Of a stretch of 64,000 nucleotides of DNA, positions 1 through 12,100 are shown in pieces. Origin of the DNA: Omphiscola glabra (lineage: Eukaryota > Mollusca > Gastropoda > Lymnaeidae); NCBI GenBank assembly GCA_964017045.1, contig OZ024798.1, forward strand, positions 29,316,347-29,380,346, in the 5' to 3' direction. Below the pieces are notes generated by a model. The model saw only the letters and a list, made by a program, of their open reading frames with translations. It was not told the origin of the DNA and searched no databases. A program made the position numbers and the translations under genes. The first letter of the stretch is position 1, and every line of letters starts with the position of its first letter.

Positions 1-185
1 AAACTCATGGCCCCGGTGCAGAAACGCTTGACGATGCTCTTGGCCTCCTCCACCTCAGAGATGTCCAAGGGCTTGTTGGCCGGGACGAAACCCAGCTGAC
101 CTCTCAGGGTGCACTTCTTGGCACTCTCCCAGGCCGACTCCACATATTTATCATAGGAATCTTTGCTGTTGCTTCTGGAGGCATC
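1..185 (-). CDS. GLT1: Glutamate synthase exon 20, cut by window edge
   Basis: This exon encodes residues 848-908 plus 2 nt and continues past position 1. KRFCTGAMS (900-908) opens the FMN-binding glutamate synthase domain, which normally reads on as FGSIS. The acceptor is TTACCAG. The FMN site, 3Fe-4S cysteines and the small-subunit-like NAD(P)H/FAD part lie outside the window. Confidence 0.95.
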
Positions 186-3100
186 CTGGTAATATTCAAA
201 CAAGTTTTAATAGCCGCCAAACTGGTCATCATGAAGCTGACCAGCAAACAAACAAGAAATGAATATTCTACAGACCCAAACAGGTCATCATGAAGCTGAC
301 CAGCAAACAAACAAAAAATTAATATTCTACAGACCCAAACAGGTCATCATGAAGCTGACCAGCAAACAAACAAAAAATGAATATTTTACAGACCCAAACA
401 GGTCAACATGAAGCTGACCAGCAAACAAACAAAAAATGAATATTCTACAGACCATCAATTTACATTTAAATGATGAACCAGAGAAAGCATTTTCAACATC
501 TGTGTGTTTCCATAAGGTCTACAAAATCTAGTCACAACCATGAATGCTGTTAATTTTAAACACACAATAAAATAAAAGTATTGCAATGTTACTTTCCTAT
601 GAGTTAAACATTCAAATAGCAACAGCTTGATGTGTAACATCACACTGCAACAACAATAAGTTGACCCAACTATTTTCTTAATGATAAACTGTATGACAAA
701 AAAAGAATTACCTGCAAGTTGGCAATTGTTGTGGGGTCATTCATGTGCTTCTCTCCCCCTGACCTCCAGTGATAATTGCCCTTGTTCATCACTAAAACAT
801 TGTCACAGTCATGCAGGGCGTAGGCAAGGTCATGGCGATTGATTGCCTGTAAAAATACTGGCATTATTTATTTCTGTATGACAATATATATCTCTGACCC
901 CATTAACTGTGCATACACTATTTCATTTACTATCCAAAGATGTGCATACACTATTTCATTTACTATCCAAAGACAGCTCTGCAAAAAATATCTTTTTAAT
1001 TACTAATATCCTTCTGTCAAAACTCCACACAAATTTATGTATTTAAAAATGAGGATAGCCAACAACTTTAATCATTATAACCTGACTTCTACTTTCAGCT
1101 GAATATTTTTTTTTATGTCAAGCCTACATAAAAGTTAATATGCCACTAACTGACAAATTGTTATGGAAACCAAAGTTACCTCGCGGGCCAGGACTTCAAA
1201 TGTGGCACCCCCAACACGAGACGCAGACCCAGTGAAACACATCTCAATAACCTCCTGATCAAGGCCCACCGCTTCAAAGATTTGAGCACCCTTCAAAGAA
1301 AAATGGATACGGTTAATAGTTTCTATAAAAAAACTAGCGATCCTCCAATGGATGTTGATCAATATTAAATTTAAAGAGCTTTTTAAAAATTTAAATTCTA
1401 ACTCTTTGTAAAAAAAAAAAATGCTTGTTGAAAGAATTGGGCGTTTTGTTACCTTGTAGCTGTGGAGAGTGGAGATTCCCATCTTGGCCATGACCTTGGA
1501 TATACCACGGGCACAGGCTACTCTGAAGTTCAGATAAATAGTTCTATCGTTGAACTGCTCATCGATCAATCCTTGCTCACGCACTCTCCTCAAAAGTTCA
1601 TAGGTCAAGTACGGGCAAATGGCATCAGCACCAAAGCCCAGCAATGTGCAGAAGTGATGAATCTCTCTGTTTAAACACATGAAAACAGAAACTTTAATAA
1701 CAGGTACCTTTTGTAAGAAAACTATTACAGACCTGTTTACTCTTACAATTTTGGGGTACAATGAACGATTTTGAGGTGTATACATTATATATACTGTATG
1801 GTTATTTTTTACTATTAAGATAAGGTATCAAACGATTTTGTGATGATATTGTACAATTGTAAGAGTTTGAGGGTAAACAGTTCTGTTGTTATCTAAGATT
1901 TTTTGTGACAGGTAAACAGGTCTGTTGTTATCTAAGATGTTTTGTGACAGGTAAACAGGTATGTTGTTATCTAAGATGTTTTGTGACAGGTAAACAGGTC
2001 TGTTGTTATCTAAGATGTTTTGTGACAGGTAAACAGGTATGTTGTTATCTAAGATGTTTTGTGACAGGTAAACAGGTCTGTTGTTATCTAAGATGTTTTG
2101 TGACAGGTAAACAGGTCTGTTGTTATCTAAGATGTTTTGTGACAGGTAAACAGGTCTGTTGTTATCTAAGATGTTTTGTGACAGGTAAACAGGTATGTTG
2201 TTATCTAAGATGTTTTGTGACAGGTAAACAGGTCTGTTGTTATCTAAGATGTTTTGTGAGAAAGTTGGGCCATGCTTGTTTTCTTTTTTTTAAAATAAAT
2301 TTTGACAATGCGCGTTTTCATTTGGTAAAACAATGTCCTAATTTCTTTTTCAGACGCTTGATGTACAGATAAAATTTGATTTCGCAGCAGGCTTTGAATA
2401 TGTTACTGCTTAAAGTTTAATTTGAGGCCAGATAATTGTAAGATTTTAAGTTGGAACCAGAGAATAAAAATATAATAATTTGTACTAGAGCTTTTGTAAG
2501 AGATTGCTGACCTTGCCTCCCCCGTCTCCACAATGAGCCCAAGCTTCATCCTGAGTTTGTGTTCAATCAAGTAATGATGGACTGCTCCAACAGCCAACAG
2601 GGAGCTTCATTGTTGGGGATGGATTAGATGAATATTATATTTCTTAAGATACACAGAAAAATTTTATTATTTTAAACAATGTCAATTTTTTTTTTATTAA
2701 AAAAAAAAAAGAATTTTTTTCCACAACTGTGGTAACAAAAACCAAAAAAATTCTGAATTATGACTTAAGGGATTTCAAGATAAAATACAGAATGGAAAAA
2801 AAAAAAAAAAAAAAGTTATGTTAAAGGAATATTTTAGATTGTAGAAAATAGAGCTTTGTATTGTTTCTTTGTTTTGTTAAGTTCATCAGGTTATCGGCAT
2901 TAAGCTATGTAAGAATTATGTAAGATTACAGAACATAAAGTAAAAGGTTTTTGAATATTTTTTTTATTCCACTGACCTAATGGGTACATTGTCTGGTCCT
3001 GCTTTCCTGTCGGTTAAAATCAAGAGCTTGGCGCCCTCTCTGGCAGCAGTGGCGCTCTCTTCACAGACCCTCTTGAGGGCCGGCTTTAGGCCTGCTGTAC

Positions 3101-6100
3101 CTTCACTCACAGGGTACACAATGTTCACTTCTTTTGCCTTTAAAATTAGAATGTCAGAAATATGGAATGTCAACGAATTCAGTTGTACATGAAACAGCAA
3201 GAGAATAACAGAATACACTGCAGGGTTTAAGTTCTTCATGTTTTTGAGTGAAGATCAATGAAGCTCATTTTGCTTGAATCAGGAAACAATTTTAGAGCAA
3301 TTTTAGAGAGCAAAAACTCCAATTGCAAACCCAAGCTAGCACGCTGGCAGTGGACATAAACTAAACAAGGAGGAAAAGGATGGATTGCTAACTGAGCCTC
3401 CTTGCAGCATGGATAGAACAACAACAACAACAACAACACAAACATTTGTATTTTTCATTTATTTTTAAATTAGATTATCCTGGCATTAAAAAAAAAGCCT
3501 GCAGGCAATAAAATCATCTTGTCTGCTGTGCATAAAATATTTTAGGAAAAGTAATGGCCCCTTATTATAAATGAGTAGAACATGGAGCCTACACAACTTT
3601 AATTGTTAAGTACTTATACAGATTGTGACAATGTGTTGGTGGTTTACTTACATTCCAGCCCTTGTAGTCAATGTAACGTAACATTTCCATGTCAGGGAGG
3701 GACAGTATGGGCTGCTCCAGCCACAACCTCTGACACTGCTCTGGGCCAGGTTCAAGGATGTTGTGCTCTGGTCCAACAGGACAAGCCTGGATAAACAGTA
3801 TAAAATGGTGTTATGCTCACTGAAAATCTCAGCTTATAATGAGACTAGCAAAACTAAGTGATATAAAAGTAACATCAGTAATTTATTTATATTAAAATGT
3901 ATTGAAATATATTATTCCTTCAATCAAATTAGTATTTTTAACTTTTGACACACATTTCACTCAAAATATGAAGCCTTTCAAATTGAGTTTATCAAATCAT
4001 AACACAGGGAAACAATCTTTTTTTATAAATGAAACTCTATTCATCCCCAAACCACACCATTACACACACAATAAAAAAAGAAATTAGCTTCTGGTAAAAA
4101 TGAAACATTTAGCACTTACCAAAGACATGACAATCTTTTCTCTGAATGGGTCGATGGGTGGGTTGGTCACCTGGGCAAAAAGTTGTTTGAAATAGTGGAA
4201 CAGAAGTGGGTTAAACTGGGACAGGCAAGCCAGGGGTGCATCGTTACCCATGGAGCCCAAGGATTCTTTTCTGTAAAAAACAAAATAAAAATTAGTTAAT
4301 GTTGTTATGCTAAATTATTGTTTTTGTAAAATTAATATATTAGTCTTGTGTTCACAGACTTTTTTAGTAAACCTTTCTATATTATTTTATCTTTAATTCA
4401 TTATGTTTTTCATCAATGCGCAATTTTTCATTTTTATCTGAATATCTGATTAAATATTTTTTTTAATAATAATTTTAACCTATTATTAACATTTAAATTA
4501 GGCATTAAAATACTGTATTGATATGACAAATGATGAGGGAGCTTCAGACAAAAATTATTTTCTCCCTAGTCTCCAATTTGAGAAACAACAACAGCTTCAA
4601 AAACAATCTCTGCCTACTTGTCTCTAATCATGGGCAGCACAAGTCTGTTCATCTCATCCATGGTGTAGGAATACAGAGCCAGCCTTGGATCCTCCTCAAT
4701 GCAGGAACCCACTGGGGCTTGGCGCAGTGCTATCTCTGAGATCTGGAAGTGGTCCTGCTGCTCCTTGTAAACATTTCTCAGCTCTGTCATGGTCAGGACT
4801 TGCTGTCAAACAAGACAATAAAAAAGAAGAAAAATCTTATGCATCAGAAATTGTTGTTTTTTTTAATTATATTTTTGCTGACCTAATCCCAGTTTTTCAT
4901 TACATGTACTTATATTTATAGAGCTGCTATTTTTAGATGTTACATAGTCGACATAAAAACATGAAGGAATAGTAAAATTTTCAATTCTGGATATCTTCTT
5001 TTTTTTATTTACCACTATTTGGCAGATTTCCTATGGTATAATGCAAGTCTGACAAATTTGTTTTGTACTAGAATTCTGATACTAATTAGCTTTGACCTGC
5101 ATATTTTGTTGTTTTGCTAGTTATGAACTTACTGTCAGCCATTCCCCTACTGGCCTCAATTGGGCCATCTGACTCTTCAGATCTTCATCCTTGATGAACA
5201 GTTTGGCTTTAGTGTCAACCAGCAGCATACGACCAGGCTTTAAACGACCCTGGGAAAAGAATATTTTTACATCAGTTTCACTTTCTGTTAATTCTAAATT
5301 GACTTTGGAAAAAAAGTTATGGGTCAAATTAATTTTCAAAATATCTATCTAAATAGCCAAAAACATGTAGCTTTACAATTTAAAAAGACATAAGAAGTAG
5401 AGATTATAATAAGTAAATTTAGTTTTATTTTTATTTTGTGGTGTTGCCACTTTTAATTCCATTTAATTAAAATTGTAACAAAACTATCACTGTTGTAAAT
5501 CATATCATCATAATTAACACCACCGGCATCTCCACTGAAATTAAGGTCAGGGAGGAAAGATTAGAGACAGAAGGCAGCTTCAAGTACCTAGGAGCAATAG
5601 TCTCTGAAGAAGGCTCCAAGCCCGAATTGATGGCCAGGAATGCCCAGACCACAACAGCACTAAAGAGGCTTAAGAAAATATGGAATGACAAAAATATAGC
5701 CACCAGCACCAAAATCAGGCTGATGTGCTCATTAGTCCTCTCCATTTTCTTGTATGCCTGTGAGTCCTGGACATTAATAGCAGAACTTGAAAGAAAAATA
5801 AAGGTGATGGAGATGAGATGTTTCAGAAATATTCTTGGAATCTGCTATAGAGACCATATCTCTTAAGAACAAGTGAAAGAAAGGATTCGTCAAGCAATTG
5901 GGCAGTATGATGACCTCCTGGTGACTGTAAAATAGCGCAAACTGAAATGGTATGGCCACGTGACCAGAAGACAAGGGCTGCCAAAGAAATCATGCAGAGC
6001 ACAACGAGAGGAGGGAGATGAAGAGGAAGACAGAGAAAAAGTTGGGAAGATAACATCAAAGAGTGGACGGGATTAAAACTAGGCGATGCTGTGCATAGTG

Positions 6101-9100
6101 CAGAAAACAGAGAGGAATGGAGAAGGATAGTTTTCATGTTATCCGTGGCGCCCCAATGGTCCAAGGACTAAGGGACATGATGATGATGATGAAATCATAA
6201 GGAAAGATCAGCAAATGAAAATACACTTATTAGAATACTGTCATATGCTTAAAACATTTTCTGTTTTTACACTAAATTAATTGGTGTTCTTCTTCTTCAT
6301 TTATAATAAGGGCCCACAACCAATTTATTGATCATTCTGGCTCCTTTGCATGTAGAGGGGATTTGCAATGTTTCTGTGCCTGGTGTTGAAGAGGATATTT
6401 CATTGGCTGCAAGGGCAACTCAGAGAGGGTATCATGAACTGGGGTTGTTGAGTAAAACTTCAACATTTTCTTAGGTCATTTCAGTGTTTAGCAGGAATCA
6501 TGAGGTGTTATTAGTAGTAAGAATCCCACTAACTTATTCTCACCTTCTGAATGACTTCCTCGGGTTTACGGTCAGTGACTCCAACCTCACTGGACATGTA
6601 CATGAAGTTGTCGCTGGTCACATAAAACCTGGAGGGACGGAGTCCATTTCTGTCCAGGATGGATCCAATGTAACGACCATCGGTAAAGGCCAGTAGAGCT
6701 ACAAAAGAAATTCACTCATTTAATCTTGGCATTAGAATTAGCATGATTACAAGTGCAAGATGACATCATGATTACAAGTGCAAGATGACATCATTAGGGA
6801 CATGCTTTCAAAAACAGTTTAGTACACATCAAGATATTAGTGATAAATTGCCTGCACTTGAATGATGTTCAAAAGCTAATTTGTATAAAAAAAGAGAAAC
6901 ATTTATAAATGACACAATATTATTTTCTTGCTTTCTCTTATCCAGCGTAGCCTAGTTGTTAAACATCCATGAAGAAGGGATTCAAGAACTCTGAGGGTCC
7001 ATGGGTTGGGGACCACTGATAGTGGACACTTTATGAAGGTAAATCATTACAACTTGCAAGCAACAAACCTGGACCATCCCATGGCTCCATAGAGAATGCA
7101 CTCCATCTGTAGTATAGTTTCTTCTCTTTTGTCATTGTGACATCATTCTGCCAGGCTTCTGGTACCATGGTCAACACAGCCTGCCATCAGTCAAATGGAT
7201 ACTTTATTATTGCTGATTGGAATTAACATCTATATTGAAAATACTCTTCTTCCTCTGATGGTGTGATTTGAATGTTACCAAATGAGTTGCAAGTTGATTT
7301 GCTTAACATAGTCATGTGACACTTGAAGTCAAATATGCAGAACTAAATTAAATTAACCCCAATTGAAAACAAAATTGATTTTGCAGCAGGCTTTTAATAT
7401 GTTACTCCTTAATTAAATTTGAAATAATTTTAAATAGCTCTTGGCATTTGCAATTAGATCTTTTTAAATAATAACCATGACAAAATTCTAAAAAAAAGAT
7501 AGGAAAAGATGCTTTTATTGAGCCAAGTAAATGGAAATTTATTTTGATTGCATTTCACATATTGTTTTCAGTCTGCAAAGTTTTGTCTGAGTTTTTGTTG
7601 TACTACAAAATTGGTCTGTAGCAAGGCATTTGGTGAATTATTGTGTGGTCAGAATAGCTGCTAGTTTCTTGAGTGCACATTGGCATTTTCAACAGAGTCT
7701 GGGCTTTTTGTTAAGTACGACAACTGCATTATTGAGAACTGACCTCTGGCAGAGATCTGTTACCAGCCATATACAAAAACTCCAAGACATTGTCCACACT
7801 TCCCGAGTCAGACATGCCTTCCTCAATGACAGGGTAGACCTTCTGGAGGTTGTCACCAAATTCTTTGCTGCTCATCACCCCTTCCCTGGCCTTCATCAGG
7901 TTACAGTTGCCTCTCAGTGTGTTAATCTCTCCATTGTGGGCCAACATTCTGTAGGGAGTAACATATAGAATGGACCAGTCTTTAAGGTGTTACTATAAAC
8001 TAAAAAAATTTCTCCTTCACTTAACATTATAATTAACTTTCCAATAGAGGTTTCCAGGACAGCGTCTCATATAGTTGCATTTGTCAATAAATGTTACAGG
8101 TTGACATTCCAAATAGTTGCATTTGTCAATAAATGTTACAGGTTGACATTCCAAATAGTTGCATTTGAAAAGAAAAATAAGTAAACTTTCAGCAAATAAA
8201 AAAATAATAATAGTCAACTATTTTCTGTTTTTAAATCCTTTATAATAACTTGGCTTTTGTTTGTGTATTTCATTCTGGGTTTCTGGCAAAATCTTCTGAA
8301 GGCTAATTTACCCACTTCCCATCAACCTATCCAGCTGAAACTTGGCAGATAGGCCCCCTTACCCATAAAACACATTCAATCAAATTTTCAGCCCCAAACC
8401 CAAAAAATCTGTTTTTCCTCTTTTTCAAGGGAATGATGAAGGAAATATGTTGCAATGATTGCTTAAGAACTACAGACACCACTAAGTCGCACAAAAATGC
8501 ATATAAAGGATTTATACGGGAAAAAAAATTTGTTTCTAGGGGTTGCTTAATTAAGATTAAATTTAAAAATTAAAATTTGAAATATTTTTATCAGAATAAT
8601 TTTACATGATTTGCTGCAGTGAAAAAAAAACAAATAATTAAGGGCAGATATCCTCTAACTGATGCACTGCTTTGAACTGTGGTTAAGTCATGGGCAACAT
8701 CCCAGTTTTGTGTTATTGTTCATGGCAGACAGTTATTTCAATTGATGTTGAGCTAACTCTATTGTAGCAAGCAGTATTGAGTTTGCATGTTTTTTCAAAG
8801 TTTCCTGAAATCACATTGCATTGGGTTATTCCTATGTAAAAAATGTGCTTACCTTTGTGGGTGGGCTCGCTCCCAGCTAGGGAAGGTGTTGGTGGAAAAT
8901 CTGCTGTGGACCAGGGCTAAGTGGGTCTCATATTCTGGATTCTGGAGGTCTTTGTAGAAATGCCACAGCTGCTCTGTGTTCATCTGGCCCTAAACAGTCA
9001 ATGGCAAATGGCATGGTGAGCATCATCAAATGATTTTTGGTCATGGAAAACAAACATAAGAGATGAAGGATGAATGCAAAGAGGCCAAGGTACTAATCAT

Positions 9101-12100
9101 TTCTAAATTGAGATAAAAAAATGTCTTAGATTTGGGTTTATTTAAGGGAAGTAAATGGCTGTATTATGAAAGTGTGCACCGAATGCCAAAGTGCGTACAA
9201 TAATCAGGTTTTAAAGTTGCAAAATGTGGTTTCAAAAGTCAGATAGCCAAAACACAATTTAGAATAGTGGACCATAAAATCATCTACATGCAATGTACCT
9301 TGACATACGAATTTCTCTTATGCTTTACCAGGTGTGCAGTTATGTAAAGCTAAAGGTCATACAGTTGTCATTTATTTTGATTAAACCCTCCCATGTGTTG
9401 CTGCTGCAGTCTCACCTTATAAACAATAGTTTCTGAGCTCAAGCTGCAGATGTAGAAGCGGAGCTTTTGTTCAGGGATATGATGAGATGCATACTTGCGT
9501 AACTGGTAAACCTGGAACCATAATGGCATATTGACATATGAAAAACAACATCAACTCAGATACATGATTTACACAAGTTCAATATGTATTGCTTTTAAAA
9601 AAATAAACCAAAAAATAACCCCAAAAAATGACACCAAAACAAAAAAAACACTTAAATTAAAGGGAAGTTAATTGCTGGGGCTCCTAATGATTTTATTGCC
9701 TCACAAAATATTTCAAAACATGTTGTAATAAATTATATACATATATTATATATAAATAAATTGTACTTAAAGTACTTTGTTTTTTTAACTTGACAATATT
9801 TAATGTGAATTTTTTTTTAAAGATCTTTCACTTAGTATTTTGTATAGGAGTCTTAAATAACTGTTAGAAGTTTAATTTTTCAAAGGAGTACCGTATATCA
9901 ATGCAGTACCTGTCTAAAAAATTCTTGTCGGTCATGCGGATGTCCATTTGCTGATACCACAAACACCTGCAGACATGATAACATATGAAATATTGACTAT
10001 AGGGGATGGAAACCATTAGGCTTAATTTAGTTTAATTAAAAATTATTGTAACAGAATATTTCAAAACTTGGTATGTCTTCCAATTGCTACGACTATCAGT
10101 AGGAGAAGGAGCCCTGAGAAAAAATCAAAATATCACATTTAATGGAACAAAACTTAACAATGATTTAACCAAAAAAATAAACTCCCAGAGCCTAAAAGGG
10201 TAGAAAATAGTTTATTTATTGTACTGTTACTTTAGTAAAAGCTGTTTAGAGAAACTAAAGTGTTTTAAAGGTTACCAACATTGGAGAAATGTCAATTATT
10301 TTACTTTTAGAATAAAACCTGTTTAGAGTAACTAAGTAAAAGTAAGCATTAGAGCAATTTGTAATTAACAAACATTAATTTAATGGGCGTTAAAGAGCAG
10401 AAAAATTACATACAATATTAAATGTATAAAATTCAACCTCAAAAACTGAGGACAGCAGAAGAAGAAAAACATCAACCATAAATCAGTTTTAATAAGGATG
10501 TGAAGAGAAAGAAAGGAAAAACATTGTTGTTTATGGAGCTGCAGGGAATGAAAAGCTTCATTAAGAGTCTTTAATATTTTTTTTCAAGATTATGAACCAT
10601 TTAGATCAGTGGTTCTCAACCTTCCTAATGCCACGACCCTTTAATACAGTTGTGGCGACGCCGAACCAAACAATTATTTTCGTAGCTACTTCATAACTGT
10701 AGAGCATATGTGTTTTCCGATGATCTTTGTCGACCCCTGTAAAAGGGTCGTTTGACCCCCAAAGGGGTCGCAAACAACAGGTTGAGAACCGCTGATTTAG
10801 ATTATCAGAGCTGTGATGCCTAGGTTTAGAAGAGAGAGAAAAAATAATTCATAAATAGCAGACACACAAAACCTATGTGGAAGTTCATGAAGATAATAAT
10901 CAATTGAAACTCAAACATCCATTAGCAGTGTGAAGGGATGGGCTTCCATGCATGCTGCTGGTTTTATGGAATAATACAAATGACATGTTTGGAACCTTAA
11001 GTGGTTTCTTAAAGCAGAGCTTAAAAAAATGTTTATATTTTCAAGTTGATTTCAAAAAAGCTTAAAGCTGTTTCCCTAATAATTTACATTTTTTTTACAC
11101 TCAGCTGGTGACAGGACTTTAAAGAACATAAAAAGATATAAAAAAAACCCATGCTTCCGCAAAGATTATTCCAGCTCCCAAATGACCCCAAAAATGTCAG
11201 CCATTAAGATAGAGACATTTTGTTTGCACAAGAAATAATCAATATGAGAAGACGCAGATCGATGGGACTAATGACTTGAACCCAACTTGTTAAATGACAA
11301 CTCTGTGTCATCACATCAACATGTCAAATGTCAGGATAGAAGAATATCAATACTTGCAATCCCACAGTTTGAGAATTTCAAGTCATATACTTGACTAAAT
11401 CAAACAACAAACAGGATACAAGGAAGGTGTCTAAAAACCACAATTATAGATGGTATGGCTAACTGAAATTTAAAAAACCTGAAACAAGTCAACTGAAAGT
11501 TATAAGGTTTGGAACAAACCCATGAGATAGCTATTAAACATCAATAGACACGGTTTAACTGTCAAGTACTTCTCCAAATAAGCTCAAGGTTAAAATTCCT
11601 GTTTTGCTAGAAATTTCAAAAACGCTTATGAAATCTTCATTTTCTTGTAAATATTTGTTTAGTTCTTGAAGACGTACTTAAAAGCTGGTTCAGGCCAGTA
11701 ATTTTAAATAACAAAAGCCCAATCTATTTGAACAAAATCTATTATACAATGACAGGGCCTTTTGTTTTTTATGTTTAAATTGGTGAGGGAATTCCAGATG
11801 TCAAAGCGATGATGGTAGGCCAGCTGTCAAATAATGGTGGAAGGCCAGCTGTCAGAATGATGATGGCAGACCAGCTGTCGGGGTTTAAATAAATGGATTC
11901 AGTGTATTGGACTGGAGCTTAAAAGTTGCATTGTTTCAGATAAAGAAAAATCCCCTAATCATTTGGGTTGACATAAAGTAAACATCTGCTAGAGACATTA
12001 ACATTAAATTGTAAGCAAGTCCATCACAGCTGTGACTGCTGGGGAAATGTGTGCACACAATGGAAAAGAAAGCAAACAAATTAAGTGCAATCAGAGCAAT

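Larger units (their letters stand above)
1667..2511 (-). other. Intron 16, MITE plus minisatellite
   Basis: This 845-bp intron carries a MITE (1728-1885) whose right end runs straight into a 39-bp minisatellite. Confidence 0.85.
7949..8852 (-). other. Intron 7
   Basis: This 904-bp intron carries a short 41-bp tandem repeat near 8.05-8.17 kb and one copy of a dispersed repeat (about 8249-8460) that recurs in opposite orientation near 18.55 kb. Confidence 0.8.

Noticed and set aside
1462..1674. Plus-strand frame opposite exon 17
   Set aside because: It is antisense to a strongly conserved glutamate synthase exon and has no features of its own.
6945..7025. tRNA-derived SINE
   Set aside because: A weak A-box-like tagcctagttgttaa is present but there is no convincing B box or tail.
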